Shown in pieces: positions 42,858 to 53,590 of a DNA stretch of 64,000 nucleotides (positions are counted from its first letter, which is position 1; each line of letters begins with the position of its first letter). A program made the translations under genes and the position numbers. Under the pieces are notes generated by a model. It saw nothing but the letters and a program-made list of their open reading frames with translations, was not told where the DNA came from and did not search any database. Source of the stretch: Pseudomonas cremoris (GTDB taxonomy: Bacteria; Pseudomonadota; Gammaproteobacteria; Pseudomonadales; Pseudomonadaceae); contig NZ_JAAXCY010000008.1 in assembly GCF_014230465.1 (NCBI RefSeq), positions 248,001 to 312,000 on the forward strand, read 5' to 3'.

Positions 42858-43031
42858 TCAATCGATGATGTAGCCCCGTCGCTGATCAAACTCCTGATAT
42901 TTTCGGGAGATCGCAGGATCGTCTGAATGCCCCTCGACAGTATCCGTCGTCACTAAGCCATTCAGGCCTCGGACGGAACGAATAGCGGCTTCTGAGCTAG
43001 CCCTTCGCGCCAAAGTCCTTGAATGGGTCAA
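42858..43031 (-). CDS. Possible small gene or remnant behind the DUF6088 gene
   Basis: An open frame of 57 residues starts at a TTG (43031) overlapping the DUF6088 stop and ends in HSDDPAISRKYQEFDQRRGY-type residues that look protein-like. GAGGG lies about 12 bases upstream of the TTG. I do not recognise a family. It sits where a toxin partner of a DUF6088 antitoxin would be expected but is far too short, so it may be the end of a deleted gene or just chance. Confidence 0.25.
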   Translation of the reverse strand: MTHSRTLARRASSEAAIRSVRGLNGLVTTDTVEGHSDDPAISRKYQEFDQRRGYIID

Positions 43032-43722
43032 ACACGCTGCTTTTCCCTCAAGTAGTTGGCCAGCAAGTGAACCGCTTCCAGACCGGTGATTTTTTTCTCT
43101 TTCTTCAGCGCGATGACCAGGTTCTCAATGACATCGGTGCGAACATCGTCTCCCGCCAATCTAGAAACACTTTCCGCCCATTCATCCGCGTAAGTCCTGA
43201 CATAAGCGACCTGGCAAGAGTCCGCCAGATCCATCACGTAACGCCGTAGTCCAGACTTCGGAATGATCAAGGCTCCCGTTTTGGGATGACGTCGTACCGA
43301 GCTTTTCGCTTTCCTGGGAGATGTGAGCTCGTTGACATAAACTACTGACCTTGCGCCGAGCGACAGCTTGCGACGAATTCGGCGACTACCTTTTACGCAG
43401 ATTTTCGCGTCTTTTGAGGCAACTGAACGCCCGGATACAGATGAGCCGACCTGCACGGAAGCACTCACACCCAGTCGCTGAAACACCTCAACGGCAAGTG
43501 TTTCGAGGTCGGCCACAGGGGTAACAGCGCCTGTGTCAGGATTACGAGAAGCCTTCGCGTAAATGCCTATGCCCATGCGCACGATCACACCTTTGCGCTT
43601 CAACTCATCCAGAGCTACAGATACCTGTGAATGCCCCCTCCAAGCGCTGCAACACCCATGCGCAGGATGACGTTCCCCGGCATGCCATCGATGGCAGCCT
43701 GCATACGATCTTCCAGCTTCAT
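43028..43722 (-). pseudogene. DUF6088 (AbiEi-like antitoxin family) gene, frameshifted
   Basis: From ATG 43722 (GGAGG seven bases upstream) the frame reads MKLEDRMQAAIDGMPGNVIL followed by RMGVAALGG and soon hits a stop. The neighbouring frame takes over exactly there with HSQVSVALDELKRKGVIVRM and GIGIYAKASRNPDTG and continues to TGA at 43028. The switch falls in a run of five G (43634-43638), so one base gained or lost (or two, depending on the original) explains it. DUF6088 proteins resemble AbiEi-type antitoxins with an N-terminal winged helix. No intact toxin gene lies beside it. Confidence 0.75.
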
Positions 43723-44152
43723 GTACAGGCCTCCAGGATTGCGACCGCTCACAATGAGCAATGTCATCAGCTAGTACGCTCGATTTAGAACAATAGAGTA
43801 GCTTTGATTTATTTCGATTATGGGCAAGCTCGGGAGTTGCTCCAAGCCTTCCAGACTTGAAGTAGCGTTTGTAAGGGGTCAGTAGGAGCGGAGGCACGTT
43901 GCCGAGGGCGCTTAAGCGTCCCCTGCCCTTCTGGCGAAGCAGTTCGTTACGGTTGATATGCTTAGCGACCTGACAAACAGATTCAACCCTACGTAGAATG
44001 CCGGCGTGGCTATGGAACACCTTCCTTCTAACCTCCTATGACCTAGGGGTTTCGCTCTCCACACTGCGCCTGCTTCTTGCAGGCGTTTTTACACCTGCTG
44101 TAGAACGCTGCTGCAGCTCATCCGCGACGGTGGCCAAGGGAGAAAACCAAGC
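43723..44152. other. Gene-free stretch of the inserted segment
   Basis: About 430 bases. A minus-strand frame (43723-44020) reads as fairly protein-like text (LLRQKGRGRLSALGNVPPLL) but has no family I recognise and probably is not translated on its own. A plus-strand hairpin terminator lies at 44067-44090. The rest shows nothing I can name. Confidence 0.4.
44067..44090 (+). terminator. Intrinsic terminator upstream of the TerD-like gene
   Basis: CGCCTGC-TTCTT-GCAGGCG followed by TTTTT. It ends 62 bases before the ATG of the 690-residue gene, so either the promoter is squeezed in between or the element acts as an attenuator. Confidence 0.65.
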
Positions 44153-46225
44153 ATGAATCAGGAGTTGTTCCTGCGTCGTCGTAGCAAAGTTCACGTACCG
44201 ATGGGCACTGGCGGAGCTACACATGCTCAGGTTGCGTCAGCTGTCCGGGAAGTTGCGGCGTTCCGATGCGTACTATCAGAGCCTCTGATTGAACAAATCG
44301 GAAGGTTGTCAGCGATAGAGCTCAAGTGCTGGCTGCGCGAAATTGTCGGAGTCCTTCGGCGGGAGACGGGTGCTCACGTGCACTACTCGCCGCTTTATCC
44401 TGACTTCCCAGAGCAGGTTCTGGCCGCCTCAGAGGCGCAGTTGTACCTTAACGCCGTCATGCACTACCTCACGCTTCGACGCTTACCACCGTCTGAACAC
44501 TCTCGACCTGCGATGCTTGAAGGCAACTTCATATCCCGTGTTATCGAACCGGGAAGTGTCTCTGAGTTCGAGTCACTGCTCGAGCAACTGGTTTCATCGC
44601 GCAGCTCGCTTTCCGAAGAGGAAACTGCCGATGTCATCTGGTTTATCCGGCGTTACAAAGACGATGTATTCCGCCTGCTGCCTGATGCCGTCCCGTTCCG
44701 GGAGATCCGCGCACAGGTTGGCAGCGCACTTATCCTGCATGTACCCGGCGATGCACGAGTGAACGCATTCCTGGAGCATAACGTCGAAACGGCGACTGAC
44801 GTGCTACGGCTCGCCGTAGCACTGAATGGAGGAGACGTATCGCTGGCGACCGCTTCGACGCGTTTCACAGCGATGAAGCGCTCAATGCGCCGTCTGCTGT
44901 TGCGGTTACTCGAGCCCATACCCAACGCTGTAGAGGACGTGATGCGCCATTCTGAGCGTTGGAAACGACTGGCTGAAGTGCTGCATCCAGGCGACTACGC
45001 CGATAAATACCCAAGAGCGCTAGCCGCCATCACGGCAGCGCGTCGTAACGAAGCGCCAGCTTCATTTGGATCGCGTGTCGAAACATTGTTTGCCCAGCGT
45101 CACATCGCTACACTTACGCCCCTGCTACAAAGCCATCCTGGTGAGTTCGCACGACGGCTGGATGCGACCCTGCGGCGCTCCATGGAACCAGAGGCTGTTC
45201 TCGATGCGTTCGAGGCGGTTGCGGCACAAGTCTCCTCACCTGTCCTGCTGCAGTTGCTGGCCCAGGTAAGTGCTCCGCGCCCCCTACCTCTGCGGGCCTT
45301 CACACCGAAAGGATCATTGGCAAAAGTCTATGGCATCAAGGATCGGCGCGAACCTGTCACACCCGACGTGTTGGCGCGTGCAGCCCAAATCTGCGAGGAC
45401 GCTCTCGTAACGCGTTTTGCGTTACTGCCGCCACTGGGCCGCTGCTTTATCGATCCGACATTACGCGAATACAGAGTGCCGCTGGCGCAGCGTGCTTCAT
45501 CAAAATCGCTACGTACGCTAGTGCGCGGCAGTCGGTTGCCGATGCCCGACACACGCTTCATTCGCCTGTTCCTGTGGTGGAAAAACGGCCGTGGGCGCAC
45601 GGACATTGACTTGTCCGCCGCTTTTTTCGACGCCAACTTCGTATTCAGAGAAGCGGTTGCGTACTACAACCTTAAGGGTTACGGCGGCTACCACAGTGGC
45701 GATATCGTGGACGCACCCAAAGGCGCTTCGGAGTTCATCGATCTTGACCTTGATGTCCTCGCGGAGAAGGGTATCCGCTATGTCGTCACGTCGATCAACT
45801 CATTCACCGAGCAGCCTTACTGCGATCTTCCCGAATGCTTCGCTGGCTGGATGGCCCGCACCGACACAGCTTCGGGTGAAGTATTCGAACCTAAATCCGT
45901 GTTCGACCGTATTGATATCGCATCTGACACCGTTATCTGTCTGCCATTCGTGATGGACTTGCAGGAGCGACGCATGATTTGGGCCGATCTGGGGCTCACT
46001 TCATCTCCGCGGTGGAACAACGTCGAGAACAACCTCGGCGGGGTATCGTTGATGCTGCGAGCCTTGATACATACGCCAAGGCCGGATTTGGAGACGCTGT
46101 TCGATTTACACGTTCGAGCGCGGGGACAACGCGTGGCTTCACCGCAGCAGGCGCAGACGGTGTTTGCGACTGATCAAGGGATAACACCGTTTGATACGGA
46201 TTTGATTCGATCGCAGTTTCTCTGA
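44153..46225 (+). CDS. Large protein with C-terminal TerD-like region (MXAN_6230/SCO0854-like)
   Basis: A 690-residue soluble protein. Residues about 468-615 (RFIRLFLWWKNGRGRTDIDL, then SGDIVDAPKGASEFIDLDLD and RMIWADLGL) look like the tellurium-resistance TerD-type fold as found at the C-terminus of MXAN_6230/SCO0854-family proteins; the preceding 450 residues are helical and unassigned, without the RING finger of some relatives. GGGAGA precedes the ATG. Such proteins are predicted parts of Ter-linked stress or conflict systems, but no other ter gene is here. Codon choice is less uniform than in the housekeeping neighbours, consistent with transfer. Confidence 0.55.
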   Translation: MNQELFLRRRSKVHVPMGTGGATHAQVASAVREVAAFRCVLSEPLIEQIGRLSAIELKCWLREIVGVLRRETGAHVHYSPLYPDFPEQVLAASEAQLYLNAVMHYLTLRRLPPSEHSRPAMLEGNFISRVIEPGSVSEFESLLEQLVSSRSSLSEEETADVIWFIRRYKDDVFRLLPDAVPFREIRAQVGSALILHVPGDARVNAFLEHNVETATDVLRLAVALNGGDVSLATASTRFTAMKRSMRRLLLRLLEPIPNAVEDVMRHSERWKRLAEVLHPGDYADKYPRALAAITAARRNEAPASFGSRVETLFAQRHIATLTPLLQSHPGEFARRLDATLRRSMEPEAVLDAFEAVAAQVSSPVLLQLLAQVSAPRPLPLRAFTPKGSLAKVYGIKDRREPVTPDVLARAAQICEDALVTRFALLPPLGRCFIDPTLREYRVPLAQRASSKSLRTLVRGSRLPMPDTRFIRLFLWWKNGRGRTDIDLSAAFFDANFVFREAVAYYNLKGYGGYHSGDIVDAPKGASEFIDLDLDVLAEKGIRYVVTSINSFTEQPYCDLPECFAGWMARTDTASGEVFEPKSVFDRIDIASDTVICLPFVMDLQERRMIWADLGLTSSPRWNNVENNLGGVSLMLRALIHTPRPDLETLFDLHVRARGQRVASPQQAQTVFATDQGITPFDTDLIRSQFL

Positions 46226-46264
46226 TACCTGCGCCAGCCTGTGCCGTTCGTTGAAAACGTCAAT

Positions 46265-46293
46265 GTTTTACTTTTCGGATATCGCGCGGCGGT
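46265..46293. repeat. Right 29-bp direct repeat (att-like), remnant of a treR 3' end
   Basis: Matches the treR end at 27 of 29 bases and still encodes FYFSDIARR followed by TAG (46266-46295). It lies 40 bases after the TerD-like gene and marks the right edge of the inserted DNA. Confidence 0.8.
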
Positions 46294-46314
46294 AGGGCCA
46301 AACAGAGATCAAAT

Positions 46315-46398
46315 GTGGGAGCTGGCTTGCCTGCGATGCAGACGCCTGGGTATCAAGTCATACCGAGGTGATGCCATCGCAGGCAAGCCAGCTCCCAC
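46315..46398. repeat. REP inverted pair (REPIN)
   Basis: Copies at 46315-46337 and 46376-46398 of the GTGGGAGCTGGCTTGCCTGC variant, right after the inserted segment. Confidence 0.92.
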
Positions 46399-46437
46399 AA
46401 TTTGGTCGGTTGTATTTGGTTTACCTTATTCCAAAAT

Positions 46438-46468
46438 ACAAAACCCCGGCACCTGGCCGGGGTTTTGT
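46438..46468 (-). terminator. Intrinsic terminator of guaBA
   Basis: AAAACCCCGGC and GCCGGGGTTTT with a short CACCTG-type loop; lies 29 bases after the guaA stop. Confidence 0.9.
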
Positions 46469-46496
46469 TGTTCAGCGCTCACCTGCTACTGCAGGA

Positions 46497-48074
46497 TCAT
46501 TCCCACTCAATCGTCGCCGGCGGCTTGCTCGACACGTCATAAGTAACGCGCGAGATGCCTTCGATTTCATTGATGATACGGCCGCTGACAGTTTCCAGCA
46601 GTTCGTACGGCAGGTGTGCCCAACGAGCGGTCATGAAGTCGATGGTTTCTACGGCACGCAGGGCCACGACCCACGCGTAACGACGGCCATCGCCTACCAC
46701 GCCAACGGATTTCACCGGTTGGAATACTACGAATGCCTGGCTGACTTTGTGGTACCAGTCGGCCTTGCGCAGTTCTTCGATGAAGATGTGGTCGGCGCGA
46801 CGCAGCAGGTCGGCGTATTCCTTCTTCACTTCACCGAGGATACGCACGCCCAGGCCTGGGCCTGGGAATGGGTGGCGGTAGACCATGTCGTACGGCAGGC
46901 CCAGTTCCAGGCCCAGACGACGGACTTCGTCCTTGAACAGTTCGCGCAGCGGTTCTACCAACTTGAGGTTCATTTCCTCAGGCAGGCCACCCACGTTGTG
47001 GTGGGACTTGATCACGTGGGCCTTGCCGCTCTTGGCGCCAGCCGACTCGATCACGTCAGGGTAGATGGTGCCCTGGGCGAGGTACTTGATGTTGTCCAGT
47101 TTGTTGGACTGGGCATCGAATACGTCGATGAAGGTGCGACCGATGATCTTGCGCTTCTTCTCTGGGTCGGACTCGCCGGCCAGGTTGTTGAGGAACTGGT
47201 CTTCGGCGTTGGCGCGGATCACCTTGACGCCCATGTTCTCGGCGAACATGGCCATCACTTGCTCACCTTCGTGCAGACGCAGCAGGCCGTTGTCGACGAA
47301 GACGCAGGTCAGTTGGTCGCCGATGGCTTTGTGCAGCAGGGCTGCAACCACGGAGGAGTCAACGCCGCCGGACAAGCCCAGCAGTACGTTGTCGGTACCC
47401 ACCTGGGCACGGACTTGAGCAATCGCGTCTTCAGCGATTTTCGACGGGGTCCACAGGGCTTCACACTCGCAGATGTCGAGGATGAAGCGCGACAGGATGC
47501 GGCCGCCTTGCTTGGTGTGGGTCACTTCCGGGTGGAACTGCACGCCGTAGTAGCGACGCTCGTCGCTGAACATGCCGGCGATCGGGCAGCTCGGGGTGCT
47601 GGCCAGGATGTGGAAGTCTTCCGGCATCTTGGTGACCTTGTCACCGTGGCTCATCCACACGTCGAGGCCGAACAGGCCGTCGGCGTCGACGTGGTCTTCG
47701 ATGCCGTCCAGCAGGCGGCTCTTGCCGACCACGTCTACACGGGCATAACCGAATTCACGCAGTTCGGAACCTTCGACCTTGCCGCCCAGTTGCTCGGCCA
47801 TGGTCTGCATGCCGTAGCAAATACCGAAGACGGGCACGCCCAGGTCAAATACGGCTTGCGGGCAGCGCGGGCTGTTGGCTTCGTGCACGGACTCGGGGCC
47901 ACCGGCGAGGATGACGCCTTTTGGTGCGAATTCGCGGATCGCTTCGTCGTCCATGTCGAACGGGTGCAGTTCGCAGTACACGCCGATTTCACGCACGCGG
48001 CGGGCGATCAGCTGGGTGTACTGGGAACCGAAGTCGAGGATCAGGATGCGGTGGGCGTGAATGTCGAGGGCCAT
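46497..48074 (-). CDS. guaA: GMP synthase (glutamine-hydrolysing)
   Basis: A 525-residue enzyme converting XMP to GMP. The class I glutaminase domain (about 1-200) has nucleophile Cys in [12 protein letters not shown] and the His/Glu pair in [11 protein letters not shown]; the ATP-pyrophosphatase domain carries the PP-loop [18 protein letters not shown], followed by the dimerisation domain ending PPATIEWE. It lies 81 bases downstream of guaB on the same strand, forming the usual guaBA unit, with a small hairpin between them and a terminator behind. Confidence 0.98.
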   Translation of the reverse strand: MALDIHAHRILILDFGSQYTQLIARRVREIGVYCELHPFDMDDEAIREFAPKGVILAGGPESVHEANSPRCPQAVFDLGVPVFGICYGMQTMAEQLGGKVEGSELREFGYARVDVVGKSRLLDGIEDHVDADGLFGLDVWMSHGDKVTKMPEDFHILASTPSCPIAGMFSDERRYYGVQFHPEVTHTKQGGRILSRFILDICECEALWTPSKIAEDAIAQVRAQVGTDNVLLGLSGGVDSSVVAALLHKAIGDQLTCVFVDNGLLRLHEGEQVMAMFAENMGVKVIRANAEDQFLNNLAGESDPEKKRKIIGRTFIDVFDAQSNKLDNIKYLAQGTIYPDVIESAGAKSGKAHVIKSHHNVGGLPEEMNLKLVEPLRELFKDEVRRLGLELGLPYDMVYRHPFPGPGLGVRILGEVKKEYADLLRRADHIFIEELRKADWYHKVSQAFVVFQPVKSVGVVGDGRRYAWVVALRAVETIDFMTARWAHLPYELLETVSGRIINEIEGISRVTYDVSSKPPATIEWE

Positions 48075-48108
48075 GAAGTCAGTCTCGTCTAATGAATCAG
48101 AAACAACT

Positions 48109-48130
48109 CGGGGCTGAAAGAACAGCCCCG
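48109..48130 (-). other. Hairpin between guaB and guaA
   Basis: CGGGGCTG-AAAGAA-CAGCCCCG, an 8-bp stem without a T run; may tune guaA expression relative to guaB. Confidence 0.5.
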
Positions 48131-48155
48131 GTTACTTAACGTTTTGCTGGAAGCA

Positions 48156-50278
<2,123 letters not shown>

Positions 50279-50314
50279 GGGGCCTGAAAGTCCTGCGGTG
50301 TGGCGATTGACGCC

Positions 50315-50397
50315 TTCGCGAGCAAGCCCGCTCCCACATTCGAGTGCATTCCTTCAGACAGAATGCAGTCGAATGTGGGAGCGGGCTTGCTCGCGAA
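50315..50397. repeat. REP inverted pair (REPIN)
   Basis: Copies at 50315-50337 and 50375-50397, GTGGGAGCGGGCTTGCTCGC type. Confidence 0.92.
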
Positions 50398-50439
50398 GAG
50401 GCCCTAAAGGCAGGCAGCTTAATCCCTGCCCCACTCAGG

Positions 50440-51207
50440 TCAAGTACTCAAATACCGCCCAATCAACGCAACCCCACTGGCCAGCACCAACCACGTCACC
50501 AACCGCACAAACGCCTCCCGCGACAGGCGCATGGTCAGCCTTCGCCCACACCACAAGCCCAGCGCCATCGCCGGCAACAGGCACACCGCCAGCACCAACA
50601 AGGGTAATTCCGCATACACCCCGGCGATCAGGAACAGGCTCAGGCGCACCACCGTGCTGCAACTGATCAACGCGCTTTGAGTGGCACGGGCCGCGTCTTT
50701 GGGTAAACGGCTATTGAGATAGATCGCATATAAAAAGCCACCGCTGCCAAACAGCGCCCCAAACAACCCGCCGACTGTGCCCATCGGAATCGACCAGACC
50801 GCCGCCAGCTGCGTCGGCCGTGCCTTTACCGCCAAGCTGTAGACCGCATAGGCGCTGATAAACAGCCCCATCAACAGCAGCAACAAATCTGAATGCAGAT
50901 TGAGCAAAAACACCACGCCCAATGTGCAGCCGATGGCCATGCACGGCAGTAAGCGCAGCAACTCCGGTTTATCCACGTCACGCCGCGACTGCAGCAGGTT
51001 GCCGAACGCTGCGACAAAATCCAGCAGCACCAGCAGCGGAATGATCTTCGACAACGGCATGAACAGGATCAGCACCGGCCCCGCCACCAGCGCCGTGCCA
51101 AAACCTGCGATGCCGAATACGATATAAGCCACTACCACGCCCAGGCCGATCACCAGCCAATCCACACTGTCAAACGACCACTGGCTCATCAGCTCAAGCG
51201 GGCTCAT
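50440..51207 (-). CDS. Sulfite exporter TauE/SafE family membrane protein
   Basis: A 255-residue inner-membrane protein with about eight helices and the family repeats VIGLGVVVAYIVFGIAGFGT near the N-terminus and IPMGTVGGLFGALFGSGGFL in the middle. TauE/SafE members export sulfite, sulfoacetate or other organic anions; the substrate here is unknown. It is transcribed divergently from a LysR-type gene 99 bases away with an inverted repeat between, so it is probably controlled by that regulator. Confidence 0.9.
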   Translation of the reverse strand: MSPLELMSQWSFDSVDWLVIGLGVVVAYIVFGIAGFGTALVAGPVLILFMPLSKIIPLLVLLDFVAAFGNLLQSRRDVDKPELLRLLPCMAIGCTLGVVFLLNLHSDLLLLLMGLFISAYAVYSLAVKARPTQLAAVWSIPMGTVGGLFGALFGSGGFLYAIYLNSRLPKDAARATQSALISCSTVVRLSLFLIAGVYAELPLLVLAVCLLPAMALGLWCGRRLTMRLSREAFVRLVTWLVLASGVALIGRYLST

Positions 51208-51238
51208 GGGTTATTCCTTGAAAGAGATGACCTTCACT

Positions 51239-51265
51239 TTAGTCATCGACGAGGGTTGCGACTAA
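51239..51265. promoter_or_regulatory. Likely LysR-type operator between the exporter and regulator genes
   Basis: Inverted repeat TTAGTC-N15-GACTAA; total size and position in the divergent gap fit a LysR recognition site, although the central spacing is longer than the minimal T-N11-A. Confidence 0.55.
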
Positions 51266-51306
51266 TATCTTCAAAGTCCTCTACCCATCTCGAAAAGGCA
51301 TGACGC

Positions 51307-52197
51307 GTGATTTCCACTCGCCAACTGCGTTACTTCGTCGAAATCGCCGACAGCGGCAGCTTCAGCGCCGCCGCCGAGCGTTTGTTTGTCGCGCAATCAG
51401 CCCTGAGCCGACAGATCAAAGAGCTGGAAACCCAGCTGCAAACCCCGCTATTTGAACGCACCGCGCGCCAGCCCCGGCTGACGGCCGCCGGTGAGGCGTT
51501 TTACCCACGGGCGCGAAACCTGTTGAGTGAACTGCTCAAGGCCAGCGAGATGACCACTCAAATCGGCAACGGCCAACTCGGCACCCTGAGGTTGAGCCAT
51601 TCGAGCACCGTGCCAATGAGCGGGTCGCTGCTGCAAGGCATCAGCAATTGGCTGGAGCGCTGCCCTGGTGTATCGATGGATATCGCCAAACTGTCCTCGG
51701 AAGCACAGTTGGAAGAAATCGCTGACGGTCGCCTGGAGGTTGGGCTGTTGCGCTTGCCAGTACTGCGTCAGCGCGAAGGTGTTCGAGTGGTGCCTCTCTA
51801 CAGTGAACAACTGTTGCTGGCGGTACCGCCGAATCATCCGCTGGTGAACAGCAATATGCCGATAGAGCTGGAACAGCTCAAGGACGAAGCGTTTATCTCC
51901 ATCCCTCATCCCCAGCGCGGCGGACTGAGTTATCTGTCAGCCGAGTTGTGCATGCGTGCAGGATTTTTCCCCAAGGCCGCACGGGTGATGTCACGCAAGA
52001 CCACCCAACTGCAGCTGATCCAGGCAGGCTTCGGCATTGCCTTGTTACCAAAATCCATGCAGGACATGTCCCCCGCCAGCGTGCGTTTTTTACCCCTGGC
52101 GGACCCGGACTGCCTCAGCACCGTGGCGCTGGCCTGCCAGCAAACGCCAAGCGCGTTGGTGGAGCAATTCTGCCAAACCCTGCACGAATGCCTATAA
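51307..52197 (+). CDS. LysR family transcriptional regulator
   Basis: A 296-residue regulator. The N-terminal winged helix reads ISTRQLRYFVEIADSGSFSA and AAERLFVAQSALSRQIKELE, typical of the family; the effector-binding domain (about 90-290) is complete. It starts with GTG. Relatives with this opening include regulators of aromatic and organosulfur use, but the ligand cannot be inferred. The divergent TauE/SafE gene is the most likely target. It ends 10 bases before xseA. Confidence 0.9.
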   Translation: MISTRQLRYFVEIADSGSFSAAAERLFVAQSALSRQIKELETQLQTPLFERTARQPRLTAAGEAFYPRARNLLSELLKASEMTTQIGNGQLGTLRLSHSSTVPMSGSLLQGISNWLERCPGVSMDIAKLSSEAQLEEIADGRLEVGLLRLPVLRQREGVRVVPLYSEQLLLAVPPNHPLVNSNMPIELEQLKDEAFISIPHPQRGGLSYLSAELCMRAGFFPKAARVMSRKTTQLQLIQAGFGIALLPKSMQDMSPASVRFLPLADPDCLSTVALACQQTPSALVEQFCQTLHECL

Positions 52198-52207
52198 ACT
52201 GCCGCCC

Positions 52208-53587
52208 ATGATTAAAGATCCTTTTGCCCGTCTGGGCCTGGACCGCGAAGTCCTGACTGTCAGCCAGCTCAACGGCCGTGCGCGGGTGTTGCTGGAGGAC
52301 GTGTTCACCAATATCTGGGTCGAAGGCGAGATCTCCAACCTCGCCCGCCCGGCCTCCGGCCATGTGTATTTCACCCTCAAGGACAGCGGCGCCCAGGTGC
52401 GTTGCGCACTGTTCCGCAATAACGCAGCGCGGGTGCGCCAAGCGTTGAAGGATGGCCTGGCGGTGAAAGTGCGTGGCAAGGTCTCGTTGTTTGAGGGCCG
52501 TGGCGACTACCAGTTGATCCTCGACACGGTGGAGCCGGCCGGTGACGGCGCGCTGCGCCTGGCCTTCGATGCGTTGAAGGAAAAGCTCAGCGCCGAAGGC
52601 CTGTTCAGCGCCGAGCGCAAGGTGCCGCTGCCGGCCCATCCTCGGCGCATTGGCATTATCAGTTCGCCGACGGGTGCGGTGATCCGCGACATCATCAGCG
52701 TGTTCCGCCGCCGAGCGCCGAACGTTGAACTGACGCTGATCCCCACTGCCGTGCAAGGCCGCGAAGCCATCCCGCAAATTGTGCGCGCGCTGAAACTGGC
52801 GGATGCGCGTGGCTTTGATGCATTGATCCTGGCCCGTGGCGGCGGCTCATTGGAAGACCTCTGGTGTTTCAACGAAGAAGCCGTGGCCCGCGCGGTGGAC
52901 GCCTGTGTCACGCCGATCGTGAGTGCCGTCGGCCATGAAACCGATGTGTCCATCTGCGATTTCGTCGCCGACGTGCGCGCGCCGACCCCCTCCGCCGCAG
53001 CGGAATTGCTCGCGCCGGACGCCAGCCACCTGGTACGTCAAGTGGAAAATCTGCATCGCCGCCTGGTGATGCTGATGCGCAACCGCCTGACCCATGACCG
53101 TTTGCGCCTGGAAGGCATGGCCCGACGCCTGCGCCACCCCGGCGAGCGCCTGCGCCAGCAAGCCCAGCGCCTGGATGATCTGGACATGCGCCTGCGCCGC
53201 GCCTTCGAGCGCAGCCTCAATACCCGTCGCGAGCGCCTGATCCGCCTGGAAACCCGCCTCGCCGGCCAGCATCCTGGCCGCCAATTGGCCCTGCTGCGCC
53301 AACGCCTGGACAGCCTCGCCGAGCGCTTGCCCCGTGCCATGCGCGAAGGCCTCAAGGCGCGGCGCCTGCAACTGCAAAGCCAGGTGCAGACGTTGCAGGT
53401 GGTGAGCCCTCTGGCGACCCTGAGCCGTGGCTACAGCATCCTGCTGGACGAGCGTGGCCAGGCGATTCGCAGTGCCGCGCAAACCCACACTGGCCAGCGC
53501 CTGACCGCGCGTCTCGGTGAAGGCCAATTGCAAGTGCGGGTGGAAGACAACCACCTGACACCCGTCACCCTTTCGTTATTGGATTGA
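52208..53587 (+). CDS. xseA: Exodeoxyribonuclease VII large subunit
   Basis: A 459-residue subunit of exonuclease VII, which degrades single-stranded DNA with XseB. The N-terminal OB-fold (VLTVSQLNGRARVLLEDVFT NIWVEGEISN) and the catalytic domain (GIISSPTGAVIRDIISVFRR, ARGGGSLEDLWCFNEEAVAR, VGHETDVSICDFVADVRAPT) are clear, followed by the long coiled-coil and a C-terminal part LATLSRGYSILLDERG. I chose ATG 52208, where the family starts; the frame open to 52037 overlaps the LysR gene. The small subunit gene is not in this window. Confidence 0.97.
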   Translation: MIKDPFARLGLDREVLTVSQLNGRARVLLEDVFTNIWVEGEISNLARPASGHVYFTLKDSGAQVRCALFRNNAARVRQALKDGLAVKVRGKVSLFEGRGDYQLILDTVEPAGDGALRLAFDALKEKLSAEGLFSAERKVPLPAHPRRIGIISSPTGAVIRDIISVFRRRAPNVELTLIPTAVQGREAIPQIVRALKLADARGFDALILARGGGSLEDLWCFNEEAVARAVDACVTPIVSAVGHETDVSICDFVADVRAPTPSAAAELLAPDASHLVRQVENLHRRLVMLMRNRLTHDRLRLEGMARRLRHPGERLRQQAQRLDDLDMRLRRAFERSLNTRRERLIRLETRLAGQHPGRQLALLRQRLDSLAERLPRAMREGLKARRLQLQSQVQTLQVVSPLATLSRGYSILLDERGQAIRSAAQTHTGQRLTARLGEGQLQVRVEDNHLTPVTLSLLD

Positions 53588-53590
53588 TTG

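Noticed and set aside
43723..44020. Minus-strand extension of the DUF6088 frame as the true N-terminus
   Set aside because: The family N-terminus is found in the adjacent frame with its own ribosome site at 43722, so the extension is more likely non-coding or an unrelated remnant.
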